64,000 bases of DNA, from NCBI RefSeq assembly GCF_030388665.1, contig NZ_CP128846.1, forward strand, positions 8,900,001 through 8,964,000. Reading direction: 5' to 3'. Positions 44,212-52,973 of this stretch are shown one piece after another. Origin of the DNA: Streptomyces flavofungini. Lineage in GTDB: Bacteria > Actinomycetota > Actinomycetes > Streptomycetales > Streptomycetaceae. The translations under genes and the position numbers were made by a program. The number at the start of each line of letters is the position of its first letter. Position 1 is the first letter of the stretch. The notes beneath the pieces are model-generated. The model was not told the DNA's origin, did not search any database, and saw nothing but the letters and a program-made list of their open reading frames with translations.

Positions 44212-45313
44212 TCAGCCGGTGAAGAAGCGGATCATTTCCTGGGGCGTCGGGTCGTGGGTGACCGCGGAGGCGGCCGCGGCACCGCGGGGGAACAGATCTC
44301 GCTCGTACGCCGTGAGGGTGGTCTCGACGTCGTCGGGATGCGCGACGAGGGCCCGGCCGAGTTCGGCCCCGTCGAGCATGGCCACGTCGGCGCCCTCGCC
44401 GTTGGGCGTGGCGAGGTGGGCGGCGTCGCCGAGCAGGGTCGCTCCCGGCACCCGGTCCCAGTGGTGCCCGACCGGCAGGGCGGGCAGCAGGCGCAGGACG
44501 GGCGGGGTCTCGCAGGCCGTGATCAGGGCGGTGAGTTCCGGTGCCCGACCGGCGTCTCCTCGGCGATCCGCGCCGTGGCCGCGGCGACATCGGTGAAGTC
44601 GACGGTGGCGAACCAGTCCTGAGGCTTGGTCAGGGTGATGTGGGCGCGGAGCGTCCCGCCCTTCTCCCGGTGGGCCACGAACCACTTCCCCTGCTCGTGC
44701 GGGTCCAGGGCGACGAGCGTCCCGCCGCCGACGGCCTTCGCGGTGGCGGGATGCCGCGTCTCGGCGTCGTACAGGCAGGTCTCGACGAAGGCCCGGCCGA
44801 CGTGCGCGGGCGTGGTCTCGGACAGCAGCGGCCGGACGCGTGACCAGGCGCCGTCCGCGCCGACCAGCAGCTGTGTGACGGTGGTGCTGCCGTCCGCGAA
44901 GGTCACCTCGTGGCGGCCTCCGCCGAGCGCGCGGACGCCGGTGGCCTTGTGGCCCCAGCGGACGGTGCCGTCGGGGAGCGCGTCGAGCAGGAGCTGACGC
45001 AGCTCGCCGCGCTGCACCTCGGGGCTGGTGCCCGTGCCGTCGTCGGACCTGTCGAACAGGACGGTTCCGTCACGGTCCCCGAGCCGTGTCGCTTGGCGGC
45101 CCTCCAGGACGAGCCCGCGGAACCCGTCCGTGGCCCCGGCCGCTTCGAGGGCGAGCCGGCCGTTGTGCCCGTGGATGTCGAGCATCCCGCCCTGCGCGCG
45201 GTCGGGGATGACTCCGCCTCGTGGATCGCGACCGGGACGCCGTGGAGGTGCAGGACGCGGGCCAGTAAGAGGCCGCCGAGTCCGGCGCCGATGACCGTGA
45301 CGGGCGTGTGCAT
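44212..45313 (-). pseudogene. FAD-dependent monooxygenase (TetX-like), two frameshifts
   Basis: The start [20 protein letters not shown] (dinucleotide-binding motif) is in one frame. Near 45200 the text moves to a second frame ([41 protein letters not shown]). Near 44545 it moves to a third frame (LRLLPALPVGHHWDRVPG, LLGDAAHLATPNGEGADVAM). All family blocks remain, including GADGAWS and GDAAH, so only two small indels separate it from a full-length enzyme of about 365 residues. It is therefore a recent pseudogene, or the sequence has errors. Confidence 0.8.
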
Positions 45314-45499
45314 GGGGCTCCTTGTGTGCCGTACGGGTGCCGGGTGGGCGCCGGCGGGATCGGGGGAGGGGGCGGGATCAAGGGAGGGGAGCAGGTGCTG
45401 GAAGGAGGGCCCTGCCCGGCCGCGCGCCGGGTCAGGGCCCTTGAAGCGGACGGCTCGGACGACTCGGAGGGCTCAAGCAGCTCAGAAGGCTCAGTCAGC

Positions 45500-46393
45500 T
45501 CAGACGATGACGACCCGCCGCCCCCGCGTGTGCCCGGCCTGGCTGTCGATGTGGGCCGCCGCGGCCTCGGCGAGTGCGTACGTCCTCTCGACCGGGATGC
45601 TGAGCCTGCCCCGGGCGATGAGGTCGCAGGCCTCGGCGAGCGCGGCGGGCACGTCCCCGGTCACGCCGGAGAACCGGGCACCGTGCTCCGGCGCGCCGAG
45701 GTCGGCGATGGAGACCACGGTCCGCGGGTCCCCGGTCAGTTCGACCAGCTCGCGGATCACGCCCGCGCCCGCCAGGTCGAGCGCCGCGTCGACCCGGCCG
45801 AGCCCCCGCACCCGCTCGACCCAGCCGTCTCCGTACGTCGTGGCGAGGGCGCCGAGGCCGCGCACGTACTCCTGGTTCGCGGCCCCCGCCGTGGCGATCA
45901 CCGTGATGCCGCGGTCGCGGGCGATCTGCAGGACCGCCGAACCGACGCCCCCGGAAGCACCGCTGACCAGCAGGGTCTGTCCGGGCCGCACACCGGACTG
46001 GCCGATGACGCGCAGCGCGGTCTCCACCACGGAGGGGTATCCGGCCGCCTCCTCGAACGTCAGCCCCTCGGGGATCGGGGCCCAGGCCGAAAGGACGGCG
46101 AACTCGGCATAGGTGCCCGAGCCGCGCCCGAACACGAGGTCGCCGACCTCGACCCCCGAGACGCCCGCGCCGACCTCGTCCACCACCCCGGCGGCGTCCT
46201 GGCCGACCCCGGCGGGCAGCACGACCGGGCGGACGTGCTGGAACTGGCCTTCCCTGATGCGCCAGTCGACGGGATTCACCCCTGCCGCCCGCACGGCGAC
46301 GCGTATCCGGCCGGGGCCCGGGTCGGGCACCTCGGCGTCGGTGAGTCGGAGAACGTCGGGACCGCCGAACTCGGCGAAGCTCACTCTCTTCAT
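45500..46393 (-). CDS. NADP-dependent quinone-oxidoreductase-like MDR enzyme
   Basis: ATG 46393, 297 residues, zinc-free MDR type. GroES-like part: MKRVSFAEFGGPDVLRLTDA, AAGVNPVDWRIREG, PAGVGQDAAGVVDEVG. Cofactor part: GQTLLVSGASGGVGSAVLQIARDRG. It reduces quinones or alpha,beta-unsaturated carbonyls with NADPH. It is divergent from a TetR gene and a perfect 19-bp operator sits 12 bases from its start, so it is under that repressor. Confidence 0.92.
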   Translation of the reverse strand: MKRVSFAEFGGPDVLRLTDAEVPDPGPGRIRVAVRAAGVNPVDWRIREGQFQHVRPVVLPAGVGQDAAGVVDEVGAGVSGVEVGDLVFGRGSGTYAEFAVLSAWAPIPEGLTFEEAAGYPSVVETALRVIGQSGVRPGQTLLVSGASGGVGSAVLQIARDRGITVIATAGAANQEYVRGLGALATTYGDGWVERVRGLGRVDAALDLAGAGVIRELVELTGDPRTVVSIADLGAPEHGARFSGVTGDVPAALAEACDLIARGRLSIPVERTYALAEAAAAHIDSQAGHTRGRRVVIV

Positions 46394-46405
46394 GCCGCCG
46401 ACCGT

Positions 46406-46424
46406 AACACTAACGGTTAGTGTT
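46406..46424. promoter_or_regulatory. Perfect TetR operator
   Basis: AACACTAAC and GTTAGTGTT are perfect 9-base arms about a single central G, located between the divergent oxidoreductase and TetR genes. An outer pair CCGTAAC (46402-46408) and GTTACGG (46433-46439) adds symmetry. The site would block both promoters. Confidence 0.85.
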
Positions 46425-46463
46425 TTGTAACCGTTACGGATGCGCACCTGATAGCGTCACTTC

Positions 46464-47033
46464 ATGACCACGCCGACCGGACGCCGTGAGCGCAAGAAGG
46501 CCGCGACGCGCCAGAAGATCGCCGACACCGCCCTGCGGCTCTTCCTCGACCGCGGGTACGACGCGGTGGGGATCCGGGACGTCGCCGCCGAGGCCGACGT
46601 GGCCGTCACCACGCTCTTCTCCCACTTCGCCTCGAAGGAGGCCCTGGTCTTCGAGCGGGACGGCGACTTCGAGCAGCGCCTCACGCGGGCGGTCACCGAC
46701 CGGGCCCCGGACGACCCGTTCGTCCCCGCGCTGCGCCGCGAGATCCACGCCATGGTCCGGCACTGCACGGCCGACGGCGCCGCCCCGGTCTACCGCATGA
46801 TCGACGAGTCGCGTGCCCTGCGGGAGTACGAGGAGTCGATGAGGCTGCGGCACGCGGAGTCGCTGGCCGCGGCCCTCATCGCCGATCCCGGTCTGACGCG
46901 GAGCGACACGGCCTGCCGGACCCTCGCGAGGTTCGTGATCGCCGCCTACGCGCTGGCCCGGGACGCGGCCGACCCGGAGGCCGCCGTGGACGAGATCTTC
47001 GAGATGATCGAGGCGGCCTGGGCGGTGGCCTGA
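46464..47033 (+). CDS. TetR-family transcriptional repressor
   Basis: 189 residues. HTH at about 12-58 (AATRQKIADTALRLFLDRGY, RDVAAEADVAVTTLFSHFASKEAL). The C-terminal domain is helical with DESRALREYEESMRLRH. It is divergent from the quinone oxidoreductase gene across 70 bases holding a perfect 19-bp dyad, so the pair is a typical electrophile-response unit. The ligand is unknown. Confidence 0.92.
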   Translation: MTTPTGRRERKKAATRQKIADTALRLFLDRGYDAVGIRDVAAEADVAVTTLFSHFASKEALVFERDGDFEQRLTRAVTDRAPDDPFVPALRREIHAMVRHCTADGAAPVYRMIDESRALREYEESMRLRHAESLAAALIADPGLTRSDTACRTLARFVIAAYALARDAADPEAAVDEIFEMIEAAWAVA

Positions 47034-47279
47034 CGTCCTGTCAGGAGCCGGCCGGACCTGTGATCGGCCATGGGCCCGGCGGGGGGCGAGGGCCGCGACC
47101 GGTGGCGGGTGAGGGGCGCGGGGCAGGGGCGGGCGAGAGGAGCCACTACCGCGCGGAACGTGAAGCGCGGCAGCCCCTGCTCGGGATCCAGCGCGGGCCG
47201 CGTACGCGCGGACGTCCGCGTCGGGATCGGGCGACGCCTCGGCGAGGGCGGGGACGGCCGGGTCGGCCAGCCCGTGCCG

Positions 47280-47486
47280 CCGGGCGTGACCTCGGCGTGC
47301 CCCAGGGGCCCGCCGGTCAGCGCCTCCAGGGGCCGGAACACGTCCGTGTTCTCCAGGTCGCGGCCGAGAAGTTCACCACCCACGTTCAGGAGCAGACAGG
47401 GCAGGTCCAGGGAGAGCGGAAGCCCGTTGAGGTGCCGCAGTCGCTCGATACAGAGCACGTCGGTGGGCACCACGTTGACCTGGCAC
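47280..47486 (-). pseudogene. UTRA-domain fragment of a GntR/HutC-type regulator
   Basis: The text VVPTDVLCIERLRHLNGLPL, SLDLPCLLLNVGGELLGRDL and ENTDVFRPLEAL, then GPLGHAEV, matches the ligand-binding UTRA domain. No HTH precedes it; instead the frame continues directly from a GNAT fragment at 47487. After 47280 the homology dissolves. The piece is a remnant brought in contact with the GNAT by deletion. Confidence 0.6.
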
Positions 47487-47744
47487 ATGCCGACGAGCGT
47501 GCCGTCCTGGGCGATGGCGTAGTGGTACCCCTCGCCGCTCGCCCACTTCGACTCCGACCGCGTGAGGAAGTCCCGGGCGGGCTGCTCACTGTGCTCGGCG
47601 ACCCACGGCTCCCACGGGCGCAGATGGCTCAGGGACTCCTCGACCAGCGCGAACGCGGCAGCGAAGTCGCGCTGCCCCCGGCCAGCGGCGCAGGGTGAAG
47701 TCGCCGCACTCGATGAGGGGGCTCGGTCGTCGTACGACGGCCAT
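47487..47744 (-). pseudogene. N-terminal GNAT acetyltransferase fragment, frameshifted
   Basis: ATG 47744 begins MAVVRRPSPLIECGDFTLRRW. A shift near 47680 moves the text to another frame: ALVEESLSHLRPWEPWVAEH, WASGEGYHYAIAQDGTLVGM. This is the RimJ-like N-terminal half; the acetyl-CoA-binding half is absent and a UTRA fragment follows in frame at GMCQVN/VVPTD. Confidence 0.7.
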
Positions 47745-47864
47745 GACTGTTGCGAAGGACCCTTCACCGCAACGGAGTTCGAGCCCGCGCGGCCGAGAAA
47801 ACGGTTCGCGTCGGCGTCGGGCGAATGGGACGATCCGCGAGGTTCCTTCCGAGAGGTAGCTGTG

Positions 47865-49409
47865 ATGTCCGTTGCCGCGTCCCAGTCGTCCGAGTCCGCC
47901 TCCGCTCCGGTCGTCCGCACGGCTGCCGGTGCGGTGCGTGGCAGCCGGGAGGAGGGCGTGGCCGTGTTCCGGGGCGTCCCGTTCGCCGAACCACCCGTCG
48001 GAGAGCTGCGGTTCGCCGCACCCCGGGCGGTGCGCGAGTGGGACGGGGAGCGGGAGGCCGTCGCGTACGGGCCGCCACCGCCCCAGGCCGGAGTGTTCGG
48101 GATGGACGCGCTGTCGCAGGCGGCACCCGGGGACGACTGGCTGACGGCGAACGTCTGGTCGCCCGATCCGGGCGCGGGTGCGGGGCTGCCGGTGATGGTG
48201 TGGATCCAGGGCGGCGCCTATGTGATCGGCATGTCCGGGCTGCCCGAGTACGACGGCGGCCGTCTCGCGCGCGAGGGCGGCGTCGTCGTCGTGACGTTCA
48301 ACTACCGCGTCGGGATCGAGGGGTTCGCGCAGATCGACGGGGCACCGGCCAACCGGGGCCTGCTCGACCAGGTCGCCGCGCTGGAGTGGGTGCGCGACAA
48401 CATCCGGGCGTTCGGCGGGGACCCGGACCGGGTCACCGTCTTCGGCCAGTCGGCGGGCGGCGGATCGGTCGCCGCGCTCTTGGTGATGGACCGGGCGCGG
48501 GGGCTGTTCCGGCGGGCCGTCGCGCAGAGCGTCCAGGGCACGTACTTCTCCCCGGAGCTCGCCGCCGACGTGACGGTCGCCTGCGCCGCCGAGCTGGCGC
48601 TGCGGCCCACGGCAGCGGACCTGGCCACCGTCGACCCGGTCCGGCTCGCCGCCACCGGCGACGCCGTCACCGCGAAGATCTCCCAGTGGGCGGAGCGCTG
48701 GGGCCGCCCCGCCCACCGGACGATCCCGTTCGCCGCCGTCGTCGACGGCGACGTCCTGCCCACCACGCCCTGGGAGGCGCTGGCCGCGGGGTCCGCCCGG
48801 GACATCGAGCTGATCGCCGGCCACGCGCGCGACGAGCACCGGCTGTTCGGCGCGATCGACGGCACGCTGGGCCAGGTCACCGAGGAGCAGGCCGAGGCGG
48901 CGCTGAGGATCCTCGCCCCCGCCCCCGACGGCCCCCGGCGCTACCGCGACGCGCTCCCCGACGCCGGACCGGACGAGCTGTACGAACGCGTCCACGCGGA
49001 CTGGCTGTTCCGCATGCCCTCCCTGCGTCTCGCCGAGGCTCAGATCCAGGGCGGAGGCCGCGCCCACGTCTACGAACTGACCTGGTCCGCACCGGGCATG
49101 GGTGGCGTCCTCGGGGCCTGCCACGGCCTCGACGTGCCGCTCGTGTTCGGCAACCTGACCCACGGGCAGACCGCAGGGCTGCTCGGCGAAGGCCCCTCAG
49201 CGCAGGCCGAGTCGCTGTCGGCGCACATCCGGGGCGCGTGGACGGCGTTCGCCACCCACGGCGACCCGGGCTGGCCCGCGTACGACAGCGCACGGCGCCT
49301 GACCCGGCTCTTCGACACCCACCCGACCGTCGCCCCCGACCCGGAGAAGACTTCCCGCCTGCTGTGGCAGGACCACACCTTCGCGGCCCTGCCGCTGTTC
49401 GGCCAGTAG
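47865..49409 (+). CDS. Type-B carboxylesterase
   Basis: ATG 47865 after AGAGG gives 514 residues, usual for the family. Features: VAVFRGVPFAEPPVGELRF at the start, oxyanion region WIQGGAYVIG, nucleophile Ser196 in FGQSAGGGS, and the catalytic His in GACHGLDVPLVFGN near residue 427. No signal peptide, so it is probably cytoplasmic. It hydrolyses carboxylic esters of unknown identity. It stands alone between gene fragments. Confidence 0.92.
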   Translation: MSVAASQSSESASAPVVRTAAGAVRGSREEGVAVFRGVPFAEPPVGELRFAAPRAVREWDGEREAVAYGPPPPQAGVFGMDALSQAAPGDDWLTANVWSPDPGAGAGLPVMVWIQGGAYVIGMSGLPEYDGGRLAREGGVVVVTFNYRVGIEGFAQIDGAPANRGLLDQVAALEWVRDNIRAFGGDPDRVTVFGQSAGGGSVAALLVMDRARGLFRRAVAQSVQGTYFSPELAADVTVACAAELALRPTAADLATVDPVRLAATGDAVTAKISQWAERWGRPAHRTIPFAAVVDGDVLPTTPWEALAAGSARDIELIAGHARDEHRLFGAIDGTLGQVTEEQAEAALRILAPAPDGPRRYRDALPDAGPDELYERVHADWLFRMPSLRLAEAQIQGGGRAHVYELTWSAPGMGGVLGACHGLDVPLVFGNLTHGQTAGLLGEGPSAQAESLSAHIRGAWTAFATHGDPGWPAYDSARRLTRLFDTHPTVAPDPEKTSRLLWQDHTFAALPLFGQ

Positions 49410-49415
49410 CGGCAT

Positions 49416-49680
49416 GTGGACGCCGTGACGCGGCTCGTGGCGCGGCGGGTGAGTGATCCGCACACCGTCGCGGATCTGACCGCCGACGTCTTCCTCGCGG
49501 TGGGCGACTCCGCGGACGGATACCGTCCCGGGCTCGGCAGCGAGGCGGCCTGGCTGGTCGGGATCGGCCACAGCATCGTCCGCGCCGAGTACCGGCGCAG
49601 TTCGCGGCAGGCCGGACCCGGGGCCCGGATCGCGGGGCGGCGACTGCTCGACGACGACATCGCGCGGCTCGAGGAGACAA
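49416..49680 (+). pseudogene. ECF sigma factor fragment
   Basis: About 88 codons read VARRVSDPHTVADLTADVFL, SEAAWLVGIGHSIVRAEYRR and ARIAGRRLLDDDIARLEE, the end of region 2 and the linker of an ECF sigma factor. Region 4 and the true start are missing. It begins 6 bases after the carboxylesterase stop and is cut at about 49680, where an oppositely oriented acetyltransferase fragment begins. Confidence 0.65.
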
Positions 49681-49845
49681 GGCCGCACCCTGCGACCCGA
49701 TCCCGCGCACACACCCGCCCCAGACTGCGCCGACGCACCTGCGCCGGCCCGTCGGCGGACAGCACGGCGTGCTCGAACGCCTCGGCGTGGAGGACATTGA
49801 CGTCCGCGTCGGCGAACGCACCGCGCCACTCGTACGTGATCGTCA
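49681..49845 (-). pseudogene. N-terminal GNAT fragment
   Basis: From ATG 49845 the frame reads MTITYEWRGAFADADVNVLH, AEAFEHAVLSADGPAQVRRR and SLGRVCARD, the start of a small GNAT family. Homology ends near 49680, exactly where the sigma-factor fragment of the other strand ends. The two 3' ends were lost in a single deletion. Confidence 0.6.
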
Positions 49846-49898
49846 TGGGCGCGGCGCAGGCCGACGGCAGGAAGGAGCGGACTCCGTAGGATTCCCGG

Positions 49899-50429
49899 AT
49901 GCCAAGCACCGAACACCGCCTGCAGGGCCCGCGCGTCGCCATACGGCGCGTCCGCCGTGAGGACTACGCCGAGATCGCGGCGCTGACGCGGGCCAGCGCC
50001 GACATGCTCGATCGCTGGTTGGGCGCGCGCGAGAACACCGCGGCCGCCTTCGAGCAGCGCCTCGCCCGGTTCGAAGAGCCCACCCACGAGGGCTTCGTGG
50101 TCTGTCTGCGCGCCACCGGGGAGATCGTGGGCGGCGTCAATGTGAACAACATCGTCCGGGGCAGCCTCCAGAGCGGCACTCTCGGATACACCGCCTACGC
50201 GTCCACGACCGGCCACGGCTATATGACGGAAGGCCTCGGGCTCGTCGTCCGGATCGCCTTCGGCCCGATGGAACTGCACCGTCTCGAGGCGAACATCCAG
50301 CCCGACAACACCGCCTCCTTGAACCTCGTCCGACGCCTGGGCTTCCGACGCGAGGGCTACTCGGCCGCGTTCCAGTTCGTCAACGGTGCATGGCGGGACC
50401 ACGAGCGCTGGGCCCTCACCGCCAGATGA
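49899..50429 (+). CDS. GNAT N-acetyltransferase, RimJ/RimL type
   Basis: 176 residues. Typical layout: GPRVAIRRVRREDYAEIAAL, EIVGGVNVNNIVRGSLQSGT, YTAYASTTGHGYMTEGLGLV with the acetyl-CoA loop, and MELHRLEANIQPDNTASLNL then LGFRREGYS. RimJ-like enzymes acetylate protein N termini or small amines. The gene appears intact and stands between fragments. Its own role is not readable from context. Confidence 0.9.
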   Translation: MPSTEHRLQGPRVAIRRVRREDYAEIAALTRASADMLDRWLGARENTAAAFEQRLARFEEPTHEGFVVCLRATGEIVGGVNVNNIVRGSLQSGTLGYTAYASTTGHGYMTEGLGLVVRIAFGPMELHRLEANIQPDNTASLNLVRRLGFRREGYSAAFQFVNGAWRDHERWALTAR

Positions 50430-50430
50430 C

Positions 50431-50820
50431 CTACGACGCGGCGGTGACGGCGCGCCGGTACGCGCGCGGCGGGACGCCCCGGCGGCGTACGAACTGTTCG
50501 CAGAGGACGGCCGCGCTGCCGTAGCCCACGCGGTGGGCGAAGGAGCGTTTGCTCATCGTGGCGCGGCGGGCCGGTTCCGCGACGGGGAGCGGCTCGTGGA
50601 GGTTCGCGCGGGACCAGGCGAGGATGTCGGCGCTCGACACCGAGCCGCACGTTCGCGTCCGTCGCCAGCGGCCCCAGCCGGTCGGCGCGCGGGCGAAGTC
50701 GAAACCGGGGAAGGCCGCCCCGCGAGGGGTGAACACCTCGCACACGACACCGACGGCGAGCATGCGGACTCCGGGCGGGGCCCACGCGGCGATGGACCTG
50801 AAGGGCGGCACGGGCGCGAT
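50431..50820 (-). pseudogene. GlxA-type AraC regulator with internal deletion
   Basis: The N-terminal bit (LAVGVVCEVFTPRGAAFPGF) is from a DJ-1/PfpI-like domain. The text then jumps to the AraC HTH start (DILAWSRANLHEPLPVAEPA, MSKRSFAHR) and again to the second HTH helix (VGYGSAAVLCEQFVRRRGVP, PRAYRR). Most of the sensor domain and the linker of the HTH are missing while the frame is largely kept. A full member is about 320 residues; about 125 codons remain. Confidence 0.7.
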
Positions 50821-50901
50821 GTGGCGCGCGGGGCGGTGATCCCGGGGCCGCAGGCAGCCCTGCCCCTCGGGACGTGCGGGCCCGCACCGGGGGCGATACA
50901 C

Positions 50902-51906
50902 CTAGTGGCCGTCGCGCATCCGGAGGACGTACGCGGCGGTCAGCGCGACGGTCCGGTCCTCGTCCTCGGTCAGGTCCGTGAGGGCGCGTGCCGCCTCGGC
51001 CCCCGGGATCTCCGCGAGTGCCTGGGTGAGGCGCAGTCGCGCGGGCGCGTCCACGGCGTCGTCGGCGAGCAGGTCGACGAGCCTGGCCGTGATCCGCTCG
51101 GCAGACGCGGGCCCGCTCGCCAGCGCGCTGAGGGCGTCGGCCGCGTCGACGTCGTTCGCCTGCGCGACGACCATGTCGACGAGCGTCGGCACCGCGTCGG
51201 CGACCCCGCGGGCCCCGAGCGCCAGCGCCGCGCACCTGCGGACCACGAGGTCGGCGCTCGCGAGGGCGTCCCGTAGCACCGCGGTCGCCTCGGCGTGCGG
51301 GATCTCGGCGATGGACTGGACGGCACGCTCGCGCACGTCGGCGACCGGTGAACCGAGAGCCTGAGCCAGGAGCGGCAGGCCGCCGTCGGCCGATTGCGCC
51401 AGCGCCCAACGGAGAGCCCCGGCGACGCTCGGGTCCGACTCGCGCAGCACCGCCTCGACCAGGGCCTCCACGGGCACCGGAACCCCGTCGACCGAGGACA
51501 GGGCGGCGCGCTGACGCTGCCCCGGGCTCTGCGACCCCAAGGCCTGGAGGAGCGCCACGGTCTGCAGGACGTCCCCCCAGCCGGCGGGCTCCGCGGCACC
51601 GATCCGCCGGAGCCGCGTGAGCAGCGCCGTCTCCTGCGCGATGCGTTCGCGCGTCCGGTGCACGAGGTCGGCGATGAGGGAGGCGGGCGTGAAGCAGGGG
51701 TCGTCGAGCGCGGACCCGACCTCACGCAGCGAAAGCCCCAGCGCCCGCAGGCTCTCGATGTGGAAGATGCGCCGGATGTCCTCGGCCGCGTACTCCCGAT
51801 AGCCGCCGCCGGTGCGCCCCGTCGGCCGCAGCAGGCCCAACGACTCGTAGTGCCTGAGCATGCGGGCGCTGACCCCCGACCGCCGGGCCACCTCACCGAT
51901 CAGCAC
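50902..51906 (-). CDS. MerR-family regulator with C-terminal HEAT-like repeats
   Basis: GTG 51906, 334 residues. The MerR HTH is at the N terminus (MLIGEVARRSGVSARMLRHY, GGYREYAAEDIRRI), followed by the coiled-coil dimerisation helix. From about residue 140 the chain consists of five or so HEAT/armadillo-like helical repeats (for example DVRERAVQSIAEIPHAEATA). It lies 20 bases after a separate HEAT-repeat gene and both probably share the promoter at 52640-52662, whose dyad suits MerR control. Confidence 0.88.
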   Translation of the reverse strand: MLIGEVARRSGVSARMLRHYESLGLLRPTGRTGGGYREYAAEDIRRIFHIESLRALGLSLREVGSALDDPCFTPASLIADLVHRTRERIAQETALLTRLRRIGAAEPAGWGDVLQTVALLQALGSQSPGQRQRAALSSVDGVPVPVEALVEAVLRESDPSVAGALRWALAQSADGGLPLLAQALGSPVADVRERAVQSIAEIPHAEATAVLRDALASADLVVRRCAALALGARGVADAVPTLVDMVVAQANDVDAADALSALASGPASAERITARLVDLLADDAVDAPARLRLTQALAEIPGAEAARALTDLTEDEDRTVALTAAYVLRMRDGH

Positions 51907-51926
51907 TGCGCCTCACCCCTCACGTC

Positions 51927-52595
51927 TCACTCCTCCTGAATCGCCGTGCCGAGAACCATGACGCGCTTCGCCTCTTCGAGCGCGAACGCGAAACCGGCGT
52001 CCGGATCGCGAGCCAGCCGCTCCGTGGCGATCGCGTGCTCGCGCACGCGCGGGTCGGGAGCCGTCGTCGCGGCGCGCAGAGTCGGCGCAGCCGCATCACC
52101 GAGCGCGATCAACGCCCGGCTGAGACTCAGCTGCGTCTCGTGTCCGCCGCGCCCCAGCTGCGTCGCGAGCACCGTGGCCAGCCCGGCCTCCGCGCCTTCC
52201 GGTACGAGCACGACGGCCGCCCGCCAAGCGCTCCGCGCCACCTCGTCGTCGGCGTCGGACAGGAGCGCCCGCGTGAGCGCGGGCCAGGCCCGCCCGTCGC
52301 CGATCTTGGACAGGGTGTGCAGCGCCTGGCTCCGTGCCTGCGCGCGCTCCGAGCGGAGTTGCAGGAGCAGTGCCGGAACCGTCAGGGACGCCGCGTGGCG
52401 GGTGAGGGCCCACGTCAGCATTTCGCGTACGGAGAAATCGGGCTCGATCCCGCACCGCTCGACGAGCTTGTCCAGGAAACGCGGGTCGGGGTTCGTGCCG
52501 ACCGCGAGCGCCGCCCGCAGCCGCAGGGACGAGTCGCAGTCCTCAAGGCCCCTGAGGGCTCGCGTCGCATCCGTGTCCTGTGTCGGCAGGGTCAT
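51927..52595 (-). CDS. HEAT-repeat protein
   Basis: ATG 52595 has AAGGAGG upstream; 222 residues. Nearly the whole chain is HEAT-like repeats: LRLRAALAVGTNPDPRFLDK, EMLTWALTRHAA, ARSQALHTLSKIGDGRAWPA, VARSAWRAAVVLVPEG and QLSLSRALIALGD. Such proteins are scaffolds or, as in alkylpurine glycosylases, DNA binders; no catalytic residue stands out. It is the first gene of an operon with a MerR protein that itself bears HEAT repeats, so the two may bind each other. Confidence 0.85.
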   Translation of the reverse strand: MTLPTQDTDATRALRGLEDCDSSLRLRAALAVGTNPDPRFLDKLVERCGIEPDFSVREMLTWALTRHAASLTVPALLLQLRSERAQARSQALHTLSKIGDGRAWPALTRALLSDADDEVARSAWRAAVVLVPEGAEAGLATVLATQLGRGGHETQLSLSRALIALGDAAAPTLRAATTAPDPRVREHAIATERLARDPDAGFAFALEEAKRVMVLGTAIQEE

Positions 52596-52639
52596 CGGGA
52601 CCACCTCCTTGGCGCAGTGATGACCTTGACCGCAGTGAA

Positions 52640-52662
52640 GACCTTGTCACGGTGTCAAGGTC
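52640..52662 (-). promoter_or_regulatory. MerR-type promoter/operator for the HEAT operon
   Basis: GACCTTGTCAC and GTGTCAAGGTC, around one base, form a 23-base dyad with a single mismatched pair. On the minus strand a TTGACC lies at its edge and TTCACT follows 19 bases later, giving the long spacer that MerR proteins twist to activate. A further GACCTTG copy is at 52622. Confidence 0.65.
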
Positions 52663-52973
52663 AAGCGCGCCGCGGCTGAGCTCCGCTCGCGAAGGCGAGT
52701 AGGTGCGGCACCGCCTCGCGCAGGCTCCCGACGTGGCGGTGCGCGCCGGCCACCGCGAAGGGAGCGTTGACGCCCCACACGGTCATCCCGGCCCGGAGCC
52801 GGGCCTTGACTCCGGCCGGCGGCCACCTCGTGGACGGTGGCGGGGGCGAGGCCGTAGCGCGCGGCCCACGCCTTCCGGGCCTGGCGCTGGTTCGCGACGG
52901 CGTCGATCAACGTGCCGTCGACGTCGAACAGCCCGTACGCAGCGGAACGGGGCTGTGCGAGGTCGCTGGTCAC
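52661..52973 (-). pseudogene. HAD-type phosphatase remnant
   Basis: GTG 52973 starts a frame with the HAD nucleophile motif (YGLFDVDGTLIDAV) and a helical cap start (KAWAARYGLAPATVHEVA). The rest of the cap and core are lost; about 20 codons on, another frame carries a C-terminal piece (AGMTVWGVNAPFAVAGAHRH, SLREAVPHLLAFASG). A full enzyme is about 210 residues; about 100 codons remain. Its end overlaps the HEAT operon promoter. Confidence 0.7.
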
